From: Agrypnia vestita
Lineage: Eukaryota > Arthropoda > Insecta > Trichoptera > Phryganeidae
Direction: 5' to 3'
NCBI GenBank assembly: GCA_016648135.1
Contig: JADDOH010023700.1
Span: 1-64,000 of the forward strand
Length of the DNA stretch: 64,000 bases
In this document: one piece after another, positions 1 through 10,838 of the stretch
Numbering within the stretch: position 1 is the stretch's first letter
How the letters are laid out: every line of letters begins with the position of its first letter
The notes under the pieces: model-generated
What the model saw: only the letters and a program-made list of their open reading frames with translations
The model's database searches: none
Told to the model about the DNA's origin: nothing
Program-made: the position numbers and the translations under genes

Positions 1-318
1 AACGACCTGTAAGCTCGGCAACACACTCTTTAAAGTGTTGCCAGATATCGTGTAGAGGTACCTTTTGAGAAATCTTTTGATAGTTTGCCGTTCTCGGCGG
101 GATGTGCGCGAGCGGGGACGGCAACGAGACGGGAGATTGATGACGCCGCAGTGTATACAATCTGTAAGGTATTCAATCATGTTGTCTGATCCGGGCCGCA
201 TTCAGTCTATTTTAGGGGTGGGGGTGGCGGGCGGCGGCTCGCGGCTTCAAACATTCCACATGCCGCTGTTTCCACGGAAGAAAACTCTTTCTACATATAG
301 AATATCTCCGGATGCTTA
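1..318 (+). other. Left flank of the Harbinger insertion; LINE sequence at its right end
   Basis: Only the last bases, before the TTA at 316-318, can be tied to the interrupted LINE, because they supply the codons missing from the frame at 1094. The remainder (GC-rich, with a GGGGTGGGGGTGG stretch near 215-230) gives no recognisable protein in any frame. Confidence 0.4.
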
Positions 319-1093
319 AATCCATATATTCACTAGGGGACAAATCGCGAAACATTTCGCGCGGCGTGTCGCATCAACATCTACGCTCATGTTTCGGGGA
401 CAATGACGCGGTCATTTGACGTGTGCACACCGGGACTCGCATATCGCTTGTCGCGGAAATGTCACCCGATGAGGTCATGATGACAGCTGCGCACTTATTT
501 ACACTTGTCGCCCGGTGGGGTTACGATGACAGCTGCGTATCTATTTATTTTAACGAGTTTACCGAAACGTAAGAGGAGAAATAGGTGGTGGGTGCGAAAT
601 TATTTACTGCAAAGAGAAATAAGGATGGATATTCTACGCGATCTTCGAATATCTGACGGATCTTTTGTCAATTTCACTCGAATGCCAACAACTGGTTTTG
701 ACAATTTATTACAAATAATCGGGCCTTCCATATTAAGGAACGCTGTTGGCCCTCACATCATTTTATTTCTATATTCACGGTTTAAAGTGTCCCACAAAAT
801 TGTACGGCGATGAGTTGGAGAACAATAATTTCGTTTCCCCACATTAATGTCAGTTGACAGATACAGCGCATGCGCATTCACTTGTAAACATACCACGTGA
901 TACTGACGCGCAGCCCGATGTCCCAGTGAGCTCTCTCGAATACCGTGCGCATGGCGAAAATTTCGCGGCACGTAGAAATGCCCCGCTGTGTTGTGCGCGA
1001 CGTCGCTGAACAGTGCGCGACGTTGCAACGTCACGTAGATTCTATGCCGCGCGTGATGTTGAGAGATAATTTTTCCCCTAGTGAATACATGGC
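319..1093 (+). mobile_element. Non-autonomous PIF/Harbinger element with transposase N-terminal remnant
   Basis: The ends are imperfect inverted repeats (AATCCATATATTCACTAGGG at left; the reverse complement of the right end reads GCCATGTATTCACTAGGGG). They are flanked by the 3-bp target duplication TTA (316-318 and 1094-1096) typical of PIF/Harbinger. Around 556-740 the plus strand encodes RWWVRNYLLQRE...ILRDLRISD...FVNFTRMPTTGFDNLLQIIGPSI, matching the N-terminal region of Harbinger transposases (HARBI1/DDE_Tnp_4 type). The catalytic domain is missing, so this is a 775-bp deletion derivative. It lies inside the LINE of the first kilobase. Confidence 0.75.
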
Positions 1094-1630
1094 TTAAGGA
1101 CACAGTATGGGCCAACAAGCATATATGCTAGTGGAAAGCAAAGCCAGAATATATGAAATACGCATAAGACCTATCATGACATACGGTATCGAAGTAAGAG
1201 CGGACACGGTGAGAACTAAAAACCTCCTCAGAACTACCGAGATGAAGACCCTAAGACCCATTGCGGGCAAGACCCTCAGAGACAGAGTACCCAATGCGAA
1301 AATCCGCAGAACCTGCGACATACAATACATTGTAAGATGGAGCAGGCAGAGAAGGCGTTTCCAGAGGGACCATGTCGAGAGAACGGAGCAGACGAGACTT
1401 CCCAGAGCCGGGATGCGCGGGATTGCAGAGGGGCGCCGACCACCAGGGAGACCACCAAAGCGATGGAGAGAGAGAGCTGTGACGAGGACTGACCTGTAGA
1501 ACTCAAAAAGTTCTATAAAAAAGTAAAAATACGACATATATCTATATGTTAAGGTTAATACGCAAATTGATAGAATGTGACTAAAAGTTGTTAAAAATCT
1601 AAGCGTGCGAAGCCGTGGGCACAGCTAGTA
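1094..1630 (+). pseudogene. Non-LTR retrotransposon (LINE) 3' end, reverse-transcriptase C-terminal part
   Basis: Open reading frame from about 1107 to 1499 with the familiar C-terminal segment of insect endonuclease/reverse-transcriptase LINEs: KARIYEIRIRPIMTYGIEV, then TTEMKTLRPIAGKTLRDRV and a basic GRPPKRW end. The 3' UTR follows and ends near 1630 in GCGAAGCCGTGGGCACAGCTAGT, a tail shared with the copy at 16644-17563. The upstream part of the same frame (S-G-C-L-K) is split off to about 300-318 by the Harbinger element at 319-1093. This is a broken, 5'-truncated copy with no intact catalytic core. RTE-like clade is my guess; membership in the LINE class is solid. Confidence 0.75.
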
Positions 1631-2115
1631 AAATATATAAGTCTGACGTCATTTGTCATTTTTATTGAAAACAAAAAATAATTGGAATTTTCGATTTACG
1701 AATTACCGATATCAATTTCGATCCGCCGTTATTATTTAAGTTCCGCCCTCACGGCTACGCTAAATGTCAAAGTCTGTCAACAGAAATGTTTGCGCTTGAT
1801 TTCATTTAAAGTCTCGATTGAAATTCGGATTGAATAATAAAATTAACCCGTGAAACGTAACTCCAGATTGCTTTTTGATTCGCGACTGGCAAACCCCGCC
1901 GTCGCCGACCGGTAACGCAGTTTTCTACTTGGAATTATTACCACAGCCGTGTAACGTAATTAAACTAGCTGGAACTCGTCAAAAATTACCTAAAGAATAA
2001 ACATTTATTAATAAAAATAAATAAACGTTTCCAAAGTAGAAGTTACGGACGGTACAGGCAGTTACGGATAGACAGACAACGAAATTGTCATTATTGGGAT
2101 GATAACGTAATATTT
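1631..2115. other. Unassigned spacer with fragment of the AGCTGTAACCCGTC repeat
   Basis: From about 1965 the text (AACTAGCTGGAACTCGTCAA..., then GTTACGGACGGTACAGGCAG and a GACAGACAACGAAATTGTCA block) is a diverged copy of the repeat also seen at 16273, 23723 and 56189. Nothing coding is apparent in 1631-1964. Confidence 0.4.
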
Positions 2116-2262
2116 TCGTCGTGGACATTTTGATTTTGGGCCGAATTCCCGCGGATTTTTCGACGTTGAACCAAATTTCCGTGGATCTTTTGTCGTTGGA
2201 CCAAAAGTTCGCGAAGAATTTTGTCATTGGCTAAATGTCCGTGTACGTTTTGTCGTCTTTTA
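2116..2262. repeat. Short tandem repeat, about 31-bp unit, four degenerate copies
   Basis: Units of the form TTTTGTCGTTGGACCAAA followed by TTCCGTGGA recur at about 2116, 2156, 2187 and 2218, ending in a partial GTTTTGTCGTC. Copies differ at several positions, so the array is old. No coding potential is evident. Confidence 0.6.
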
Positions 2263-2964
2263 TTCGAAAGAACATCGCCGTTGCCTGAAAAATAACAACT
2301 TCTCCGAATTTGCCAATCATGTAATTAACACTAATCATTCGAGTGCCATCAAGATCTACCAGAACTGACCTCACGTTCAATCTCCCACACTGCCACACAA
2401 ACTCTAAACAGTCACACGAATAAACTCTAAAAGTGTCGTGACAAGTCATGACATGTCAGAATTCTACTACAGAGCCTCATCGCATTTTAACACATTCTTC
2501 AGTGAACTCGACATCCTCAACACGGCAATCACTAAGATCAAAATACACATTGCGTAACTCCACACGGCTTCCTTTAAACATAACTAATTTTTATTACAGA
2601 TATCTTATTCCTTATCCCACCCACCCTTTACTGAATCCATTTCCCCTTCCTTCCTTTCCCCCTGGAAATAAATTTACCGTACTTTTTTCATGTATTTACG
2701 TATTTTTATATCTATTTTAAAAACTCTTTCTTCCGTTAATATTTTCATTGCATTTGTTGACTGGTCGGGTACACGTTTGCGAATTCGGCTTATTTTACCT
2801 GCGTTTATGGGTTTTTAAGGCTTATTCTTTGTTGTATTTCAAGTTTTTGAATGAATGAATGACTGATTTGTCAAGTAACCTCATTTGCCGCGCAAACTGG
2901 ACAAAAAATCATTCCAAATGTCATCTTCAAACCGCGCATTAATTGTGTTAAAAAAGTGTTATTA
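2263..2964. other. Unassigned AT-rich spacer
   Basis: I see no recognisable gene, repeat end or RNA here. A 90-codon open frame at 2448-2720 has no recognisable motif and a low-complexity hydrophobic end. Confidence 0.3.
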
Positions 2965-3560
2965 ATTCCTTTCTTTTAACTCGTGGCGCCTGCTTGCTTG
3001 TTTTCTTGACGAAAAACTTTGGATCGATTTTTAACCCTTTTCCCGTGATCCAATCGAGCTGAAACTTTGCAAGCAGACTCGTGGCGACGATCAAGAAGAT
3101 CTGTCAAATTTTCGTTAAAAAAAATTATAGTATTTTGGATTTTTTGAAAATTTAATTGATTTTTTAAAATTGGAAACCATACAAATGTTTGATTACTACC
3201 AACAGCGGCCTGACGATGTCATGGAATATTTAAAATTTGAATTACTCCGTCGGTATATGTAATAGGTACTTCACTACGAATTTCGAAAATTTATGACAAT
3301 TGGTTCACAGATGACAGCAAAATTCGCAAATATATCAAAATCTTGATTAAATTGACTGACAAACGTTTTTAGAATTTAATCTTAAAAGCATAAAGTGTCG
3401 TATCAAAGCTCAAAACATCCGATATTTTAGAAATATATTAAATTCCTGTAAGTTTAGTGCTATGTTATAAGTTTTAATTCGTCTTTGATTGTTGTTATAT
3501 TTTACAAAGAAAGGGAGTATAATAAAAACTCGGTTTTTATGGGTTGGTTTTTTACTTCCT
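2965..3560. repeat. Dispersed ACTCCCTTTCTTT repeat family, copy 1
   Basis: Begins with CCTTTCTTTTAACTCGTGGC and runs through the family core (GATCGATTTTTAACCCTTTT, CCGTGATCCAATCGAGCTGA, AGACTCGTGGCGACGATCAA). It ends in AAAGAAAGGGAGTATAATAA followed by GGTTTTTATGGGTT. The two ends form a short inverted repeat around ACTCCCTTTCTTT. Length is near 600 bp. Other copies lie at 5583, 5985, 6310, 8075 (inverted), 15083 and 62030. It looks like a non-autonomous element; the superfamily is not clear. Confidence 0.65.
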
Positions 3561-3900
3561 TTCTTTTAAATCGTGGCGTCTGCTTCGACATCCCAATATT
3601 GCTATTGATATTGATAACGGGAAAGATCTTGTAGGCCTCGTTAAAAAATACGTGTGAGAGATTACATTGTGTTACGTCGCTTCTTACGTACATAGGATGT
3701 AAAATGTTGGACGTCTTCGTGCGTAACGCCATAATGCGGTGTGCGATTTCCGCAGACAAAATGTATTTATACACTGTCGTAATAAATTACGGTTGTCGGC
3801 GCAAGTGTGTAGTTTATGTGAAGACTTGGAAATGCGGGCGGAACGTATCGCGGTGTGGCGCCGACAGGCCCGGACTGTCGGGGACCGGGGTTCGAGGATA

Positions 3901-4424
3901 TACACAGGGTTATTTGGAAAACATTAATAACCTCGCAGGGCTATATTCCTCCCTTGATTATGAGTAGAAAATGTTCAAGCTATTGTGACCTAATATCAAT
4001 AGTTATGGAGATATGCGTCATCAAAGTTTGCATTTTTTTTGCAATATTTCTGACTTATTTTTTGTAAAACGTTGGACTATCATTACAGTAAGTTATATAA
4101 AATATGGAAAATTAATTTCCTTTAGTACAAGTCAAATAAAAACCTTCGAATTCCAATTGGATTTTTTCAAGGTTTTTATCATTTTATTTAACTTGTATTG
4201 AAACGAATGAATTTTTCGTAATTGATATAAGTAACTGTAATGATAGTCCAATGTTTCACTAGAAATAAGTCAGAAAATATTGATAAAAAAATGTAAACTT
4301 TGATGTCGCATATCTCCTTAACTATTGATATTAGGTCATAATAGCTTGAACATTTTCGACTCATAATCAAGGCAGGAATATAGTCCTGCGAGTTGTTTTA
4401 TGTTTTCCAAATATCCCTGTATAT
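3901..4424. mobile_element. Foldback/MITE, TATACAGGGTTATTT family, copy 1
   Basis: Left arm CACAGGGTTATTTGGAAAAC and right arm TTTTCCAAATATCCCTGTATA are inverted repeats. The arms continue inward with GATTATGAG...AAATGTTCAAGCTATT and its reverse complement near 4340-4375. A second copy is at 24330-24703. TA-rich flanks and CAGGG termini suggest a Tc1/mariner-like MITE. No coding capacity. Confidence 0.7.
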
Positions 4425-4472
4425 CACGATATTTATGGCTTCATTTTTATTTTCGATATATATCCAAAAAAA

Positions 4473-4590
4473 CTTTTTGTTGTCGTTAATAGATGGCGCT
4501 AGTTGTATTTTACAAAACGCTAGAGGTTATTCGTTTGATATCTGCGGTCGTTACTAGATGGCGCTTGTTGTATTTTAAAGTGTTACCGTC
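4473..4590. repeat. Two-copy direct repeat with AGATGGCGCTAGTTGTATTTTA
   Basis: The block GTCGTTAATAGATGGCGCTA at about 4483 recurs as GTCGTTACTAGATGGCGCTT at about 4548, each followed by GTTGTATTTTA. Short, diverged tandem duplication of unknown origin. Confidence 0.5.
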
Positions 4591-4616
4591 GTTTTTAGTA
4601 TAATTTGTTTCTTATC

Positions 4617-4848
4617 GTCCCTCTAGAGCTAGAACTTAATGAATGAGTTATGAATAGAAACATTCGTATTTTTTCCATCTTTATTCCAGGTAAAAATCAG
4701 TTATCGAATATTCCGTGTCTATATTTATTTAGTGGTAAAAGTCATAATTTTAACGTTTTAAATAATTTTTGTATCACATGCCGATGTTTAAGCCTCATTA
4801 TCTCATAACTACTGCAATGGCGCTTAGTGAATTTTACCTCTAAAGGGA
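4617..4848. mobile_element. Short MITE, CCCTTTAGAGGTAAAATTCAC family, copy 1
   Basis: The right end AGTGAATTTTACCTCTAAAG matches the terminal repeat of the better preserved copy at 60973-61209. Internal text (AGGTAAAAATCAGTTATCGA, GTTTAAGCCTCATTATCTCA) is also shared. The left terminus has decayed (CCCTCTAGAGCTAGAACTT). Confidence 0.6.
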
Positions 4849-5582
4849 CTCTATAATCCTTTTTTTATTTCACACAAAGTAACAAACACCCATAACACAG
4901 CATTAGAAAGAGCAACTTTTATTATATATAATAATTGCATATATTACCTTTTTTTCAGTATGCAATTAATTTATTTAATAAATAATAATTCATGTACAAA
5001 ATAAAAAAAAAATTTCCTAATTATTTCGAGTTTGTGTCAATCGACGTGTACAAAAAAGGAGAAAATAAGTTTTGATGTATATCCAATTTTTTGTGTAAAA
5101 ATCGGATTTTTTCGAACCCTGTTAGGGACTATGGCCCGAGGCCATCAATATACGAATATACGACAACGATACATTAACTATCTACTCCTTATCCCAATTG
5201 AAAATATCAACTACACAGAATTACAAATTTTTACAGGTTTATCGCCATTGTTCAGCAGGAGAATTGTATCTGATTTTTAATTTACAAAATTATTAATTCT
5301 ATGTTTGTTTGTTTCATGCTCCTGTTAGAACTACTCGAGTACCTACGTAATTTTTTTAAGAAAACACTAGAACTGACTCGTACTTTATCTCTCTTGTACC
5401 TAGACTGCGTAGGCTAGGTAACACGCTGGGTAGCCCACGTCTCGGATATTTTCAAGTCTAGTTAGTACATTATATAGTGCGTTAATAAAAGCTCCACACC
5501 CTGCTACCATGAATCTACAATGTATTCACAAAATTAATTATTATACCTATTTGTTTAATTTTATATATGTACTTCACACCTC
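4849..5582. other. Unassigned AT-rich spacer
   Basis: No recognisable coding, RNA or terminal-repeat signal. A short stretch near 5390-5500 (CTCTCTTGTACCTAGACTGC ... GTTAATAAAAGC) has the look of an LTR poly(A) region, but no partner LTR or polymerase was found. Confidence 0.25.
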
Positions 5583-6415
5583 TTTTTACTCCCTTTATAT
5601 TCACTCGTGGCGTCTGCTTGTCTTCTTGTCTGACGAAAAACTTTGGATCCATTTTAAACCCCTTTTCCGTGATCCAATCGCGCTGAAACTTTGCAAGCAG
5701 ACTCGTGGCGACGATCAAAAAGATCTATCAAATTTTCTTTTAAAAAAATTAATCAATTTTTGGATTTTTCAAATTTTGAATGGTTTTTTCATACAATTTA
5801 TTAAGTTGTATGAAAATATTTCAACGCGTCTGGTAGGCGCGAAACCTGATTATAGTATAATTTTGAATTTTTGAAAATTTTTTATTACTCCCTTTCGTAG
5901 CGTCGCCTGACCGAAACCCAACGCGTAGGATAAGCGAAAAAAAATGTTTCGACTAGTAAACGAGAAAGGGAGTATAATAAAAACTTGGTTTTTATGGGTT
6001 ACTTTTTTACTTCCCTTCTTTTAACTCTTGGCGTCTGCTTGTCTGATGAAAAAACTTCGGATCGATTTTTAACTCTTTTCCCGTGATCCAATCGAGCTGA
6101 AACTTTGCAAGTAGACTCGTGGCGACCATCAAGAAGATCTATCAAATTTTCATTAAAAGAATAATAATTATAGTATAATTTTGGATTCGTCAAATTATTA
6201 ATGGTTTTTTCATACAACTCAGTAAGTTGTATGGAGATTCCGACACATGTGGTAGACACGAAACCCGAAAGTGAGAAAGGGAGTATTGTAAAAACTTGGT
6301 TTTTATGGGTTACTTTTTACTCCCTTTATATTAATTAACTCGTGGCGGCTGTCTGTTTGACGCAAAAACTTTGGATCGATTTTTAACCCTTTTCCCGTGA
6401 TCCAATCGAGCTGTA
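5583..6415. repeat. Cluster of three ACTCCCTTTCTTT family copies
   Basis: Copies start at about 5583, 6007 and 6310, each beginning with TTTTTACTCCCTT or a variant and carrying the core GATCCAATCGAGCTGAAACT and CTCGTGGCGACGATCAA. The first two end with GAGAAAGGGAGTATAATAAA or a variant. The third is cut off after the GATCCAATCGAGCTG core near 6413. Head-to-tail packing suggests repeated insertion into or next to earlier copies, or unequal exchange. Confidence 0.6.
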
Positions 6416-6976
6416 ATAGGATAACTAGTATACATTATAATTATTTGTATTTTATGGGCCCTGAATACACATGCATCCAGTTCAAGGGTAAGTCCGGACC
6501 TGTTCGTCTAAATCAAACACCGCGACCGACTTGTCACTTTCCCTGTCAGCTGTTTTAACAGCTTAACGTTTTTTTCGCATACAGGTTGACATCATTATAT
6601 TTGCATGGAAACGATGCCAGTTCGGTGCTCCTCCGAAACCTGTCGGCAAATATTTGAAAAAAGTCCAAAACACGAACATACTAGCAGAGTAGGAGTCAGC
6701 GACCGCCAGACTTACGTTATAGTATCAAACCTGAAATATTTTCTCCACATGTACACTATAGTAGGTAAGAAGGTTGGGATATTATGACTTTTGAGTTCGG
6801 GAGATTTTGGCAGGTAACAGGTAATACAGGTACAAAAAATGTGTAAGTAAAACGTTAAAATTAGGGATGCATCGATACACTAGATACTGATACCGATATT
6901 TATAAAAAAGTATCAACGATACCTATACCGATGCGGACAGTGAAGATTTCGAAAGGTGTAAAAATTACAGAAATAC
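6416..6976. other. Unassigned spacer
   Basis: No family recognised. A 60-codon frame at 6605-6787 shows no motif. Confidence 0.25.
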
Positions 6977-7240
6977 AGACATGCAGAAAAATCTAATCCA
7001 CGAAAAAATATTTGGCTGCTACCGGGATTCGATCCACGGATCTCCTCCTTTCCGGGTTAGGCGCGTTATCCGATTACCCTATAGAAGCCTTGTATATTTC
7101 CGTGAATATATCGATCGACCTTAGCTGTAAGTCTCATTTGTCAATTGCCTGCCCCGGAAAGGAGGAGATCCGTGGTTCGATTACCGATAGCAGCCAAATA
7201 TTTTTTCGTGGATAGATTTTTCTGTATGTCTTTCTAATCG
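6977..7240. mobile_element. Foldback element with tRNA-like heads
   Basis: Arms at about 6977-7045 and 7155-7240 are inverted copies of each other (GACATGCAGAAAAATCTAAT...ATATTTGGCTGCTACCGGG, and reverse). On the minus strand the left arm reads like a tRNA: GGATAACGCGCCTAACCCGG then GGAGGAGATCC and GTGGATCGAATCCCGG, which resemble A-box and B-box regions. The right arm carries GTGGTTCGATTACC on the plus strand. Best read as two head-to-head tRNA-derived (SINE-like) units, not as a working tRNA, since the acceptor stem does not close. Confidence 0.5.
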
Positions 7241-7401
7241 ATTAATTAATTTGGTTTTAAATTTCACAGAACTTTGTTCTAAAAAAATTGCAACTTCCCA
7301 ATAAGAATGTGTTCTTGAATATAATTTATTTAGAATGTTCATTTTACAATGGAATTTCAAAAATTGCAATTTAACAGAACATTACATTCAGATTATTATA
7401 C

Positions 7402-7512
7402 GAGTAACTTGTTGGTGTAGTGGTCATGACGCTCGCCTAGTGATCTGGTTGTCAGTGGTTCGAGCCCCATTCTAGGACACCAGCAATTCAGTCCTATTTT
7501 CATAGCACTTAA
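7402..7512 (+). mobile_element. tRNA-derived SINE, 3'-truncated
   Basis: Head CTTGTTGGTGTAGTGGTCAT, then GACGCTCGCCTAGTGATC and a B-box GTGGTTCGAGCCCC, followed by CAGTCCTATTTTCATAGCAC. The same head and body occur at 40731-40919 (complete, with poly-A), 26600-26775 and, inverted, 59101-59236. Confidence 0.7.
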
Positions 7513-8074
7513 ATATGATAATTATATTATATTATATATATAAACTTCAATTTTTATCAGAAGTGACCTTTTAGTTTTTCTCCACATATTGGTAACAAAA
7601 AATGATACGCGGCGCGTGCCAACGCGATACGCGTGTACACTGATATGAATATTTAAATTCACTTCGGAAATACGGCGCCATCTGTGTAATGAAGTACGTA
7701 ATAAATTCTGCTTTATCGTACGTGAGGACATTCTCCCACACTGTCACCCGGTGAAATACAATCAACAACTTCTATATTATGACTGAATCTGAATTCGTGT
7801 AACTCCAACTAGTGATGGGATAATGCACGATTGTAACTATGATTGGTGTTCGATCGTCACGATGATCGGTAACTGTGATTATTCGTCATTTTTGAACAAT
7901 CACTGGTGCACTAGAAGCTTCTCTCAAAACAGTAAGCAGTCGTCGTTGTAACAGAACACTAATTAATTAATTAATTAAGTTAATTTCATCGTTAATCCAA
8001 ACAGGTGTTTACGTATTAAAGTAGCGAATGAGAAAATAATGTGAATCGCGGCGTAATTCGTAAAAAACTAACCC

Positions 8075-8300
8075 ATAAAAACAAAGTTTTCATTAAAACT
8101 TCGAAAAATCCAAAATTATACTATAATTATTAATTTTTTTAAACGAAAATTTGTTAGATAATTTTTATCGTCGCCACGAGTATGCCTGCAAAGTTTCAGC
8201 TCGATTGGATCACGGGAAAAGGGTTAAAAATCGATCCAAAGTTTTTCCGGCAGACAACAAACCACAGACGCTACGAGTTAAAAGAAAGGGAGTAAAAAGG
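8075..8300 (-). repeat. ACTCCCTTTCTTT family, inverted partial copy
   Basis: Reverse complement of the family core: AAGTTTCAGCTCGATTGGAT, GGGAAAAGGGTTAAAAATCG and the end AAAGAAAGGGAGTAAAAAG near 8282-8300. The outer arm with CCCATAAAAAC is at about 8070. Confidence 0.65.
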
Positions 8301-8339
8301 AATCATTGCCGTTACTCGAAAAAATTGAAATTAATTACT

Positions 8340-8603
8340 TACTTACTTACCATCGCGCCGTTTCCCCGTGGGGGTATACAGAGAGGATAGAGCGCCGTAC
8401 TCTTCTGTCTTGACATACAACCTCGCTTCCTCCACATTCATACATCTTCGCATGCAAACTCGACGGTCGTTGAGGCTTCTAACGGGACCATCTTCCAGTA
8501 TCTGGTTAATCTGGTCGCACGACGTCTTCCGCTGTCTCCCTCTCTTTTTGGCGCCGTCAACACTTGAATTATATATCTTTCTTACCATATTTTCCTCCCT
8601 CAT
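8340..8603 (-). pseudogene. LINE reverse-transcriptase C-terminal fragment (antisense)
   Basis: The minus strand encodes an 86-residue tail: MREENMVRKIYNSSVDGAKK, then RGRQRKTSCDQINQILEDGP, VRSLNDRRVCMRRCMNVEEA and a final ALSSLYTPTGKR. This is the conserved C-terminus of a common insect LINE (compare 46055-46445). Directly downstream on that strand is a (GTAA)n tail (ACTTACTTACTTAC on plus, about 8335-8350), a typical LINE 3' end. The 5' part is absent. Confidence 0.75.
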
Positions 8604-9929
8604 TCGCTCAACATGCCCAAATCACCCGAGAGACCCTTTTTTAACTGTATTAATTGTAAAGATCAGCTTTACATTCATTTCTAATATCTTCATTCTTTAC
8701 TCTATCACAAATGGATTTGGATTGGAACGCACAAATGATCCAAATACAACGCTTTTAATTAGTCAACAAAAAGTGATCTTCTCTCCACTTTATAATGTGT
8801 TTAAGAAACCTAAAATCAAGGCCATAAATTACAATAATATTTAATGTAATAATGTCATAAGTGTAAATGAAATAACAAATAAATAGAGGCTCTTTCAAAG
8901 TAATTCGGTTAATATCATAGAATTTTATTAACCAGGGAATCTTTAATAATAAGTGCCTAGGCGAAAAACTAATCTTAATATAGGGCTTCACCGAAAGCAT
9001 CTAATTACCCATAGGGGAAGGGGTAATTAAATCTCGTCAATAAGTCGATTATACGTGGTATACCCAATGTTCGACAATGGCCCAGTAAGCCGAAACAGCT
9101 GTCATATTTAAAATAACGCGTGACATGCAGAACTTAATAATAATATTTATTAAAATTTCATGGTCACCGAAATTGGTTTTGTGGACGTGATTTTCAACTA
9201 ACCTACTTGTACTAGATGTTGATGCTGAGCGAAGTGTTAGCTGTCTGTCATTTGCGGAATATGGAATGCAGAAGTCGGTAATGCAATGAGGGGCCATGTT
9301 GTGAATAGCCTCGAATATTGTGAGGCATAACTTGTATTCAACATTTCTTTATTATCTTAGCGCGGATTCAAGATAATGAAGTAAACTTTATACACATTAA
9401 AAAATATATTACGCGTACATATAAATATTCATTAAAAGTCTATCTCGCCTAGAACACTAAAAACGATTTTTTGGCCGCGGCCTGTCGATTAATGCTTATA
9501 TTTTCTTAATTATCGTAAATAATATTCAGTTTATTACTGCTTGATCTCTATGAGACATCTATAATGACGAAAAAGAGCTTGGATGTCTAGTAGGTACTTC
9601 GTTTCGGCTATTTTCTTTCTTGCAAGCTTCGTTTCTTCCAGCGTATTTCAGAGAAATGTAAAGGAATGTGAAATTAATGTTATTGGTAGTAAAGTTAGTT
9701 ATTTATAAAATATTATTTCTCTCCTTGGACACGAAGTTCCGTGCACAGCATTGTTCGCGATTCAATAACCTTAAACAAGATCGATTCGCGTGACATAAAT
9801 TGTAGCGGAGCTTGGCGAGTTCTTCACAGGCGCGCGCGGTCTCTTCGAATGCCTCCCTCGTCCGCCGCGAGTGAATTAAAATTACGCAATGCAGTACATA
9901 TGTTAAATCGTCTCTTAACCGTTGTGTAC
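8604..9929. other. Unassigned spacer
   Basis: No exon, RNA or terminal repeat recognised. Short open frames here (for example 8368-8844 on plus, which overlaps the antisense LINE tail) have no motif. Confidence 0.25.
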
Positions 9930-10240
9930 ATACATGGTGTCTCATAGCTAGAAGCAAAAACTTTGCAGGTGGATTCCTGCCCCGATAATCAGTCGAAAAT
10001 GTTCGAGTAACCATGGCCCAATGTCAATAATTATTGAGATATGCATTTAAAAAAAAATTATTTCAGATTTATTTTTTGCAAAACTTCGGACTGTCATAAT
10101 TTTACGTTATTAGTGTTTAAATTAAGAGTACTTCGTTTTTAAGATTCGAACCATCGATTTTTGCGTTTTCCATCAATCGCACAACTCGTTTTCTTAAAAA
10201 TCTGTGGTTTTTTACGAAAAATTACTATATATAATCCAAG
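9930..10240. repeat. Dispersed repeat with TGTCTCATAGCTAG start, copy 1
   Basis: GGTGTCTCATAGCTAGAAGC...GGATTCCTGCC...TAATCAGTCGAAAATGTTCG...GTCAATAATTATTGAGATA matches the copy at 61677-61830. It is distantly related to the inner arms of the 3901/24330 foldback family (shared GATTATGAGTCGAAAATG block). Confidence 0.55.
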
Positions 10241-10457
10241 TTGATACAACCGGCCCTAAAATAACACTCATTTTTCTTCATTAATCACTTCCCCTGGGAA
10301 AGATGAATATCAAACTATTTTACCTAATAGGAATTAACTACAAATGGTTTAATCCGTTCCCGGTGTCGAATATTGCCTGTCTATTCCTCAACACAAAAAT
10401 AATTCACTTAAAAATCGATCTCGGAAATCCTCGCAAGTACATTTTAATTATGTCTTA

Positions 10458-10602
10458 GGCCCGGTTGTTTCAAGTTCGATCAAAGTAAGCGGTCGATTAA
10501 GGCATAGATTTTTACGAAAACGGATCGTCTGATTGGTGGAGAACGTAAAAATCTATGCTTTAAAAGAACGCTTACTTTAATCCAACTTGAAACAACCGGC
10601 CC
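10458..10602. mobile_element. 145-bp MITE, GGGCCGGTTGTTTCAAGTT termini, TTA target duplication
   Basis: Inverted ends GGCCCGGTTGTTTCAAGTT and AACTTGAAACAACCGGCCC are flanked by TTA on both sides (10455-10457 and 10603-10605). The 3-bp TTA duplication suggests a PIF/Harbinger-type MITE. The arms extend inward (CATAGATTTTTACG and its complement). A half copy sits at about 37765-37835 and a terminal scrap near 10242-10258. Confidence 0.7.
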
Positions 10603-10699
10603 TTAACCACGAATTATCAATGCTTGGGTGTACAAGTACTGAGGTGCATGGATGAACGGGAACTGGGATCCAGCTCAACAAGTAAAAGTTCCAATAGAG

Positions 10700-10838
10700 A
10701 TGGCAACAAGTACAATTCTCAGAATGAGACGCTTATTTTCTAACCGTGACCTAAGCATGTTATGCGTGTGATGCGCATGGTTCGGTGATATATTTTTGCC
10801 ACTCTTTTATATGGGGTGGAGGCGTGGACACTTAAGGC
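10700..10838 (+). pseudogene. LINE fragment, left part (interrupted)
   Basis: Plus-strand text near 10690-10838 reads as a degraded LINE segment ending in a W-R-R-...-L-K-A motif (GGAGGCGTGGACACTTAAGGCAG). The frame resumes at 11985 after the foldback at 10839-11984. Comparison with the copy at 18781-19090 supports this. Several frameshifts are present. Confidence 0.5.

Noticed and set aside
1107..1499. A host gene for the basic 130-codon protein
   Set aside because: The sequence is the C-terminal part of a LINE polyprotein, repeated at 49205-49640.
2116..2262. CRISPR-like array
   Set aside because: Contiguous degenerate 31-bp tandem repeats without spacers in a eukaryotic genome.
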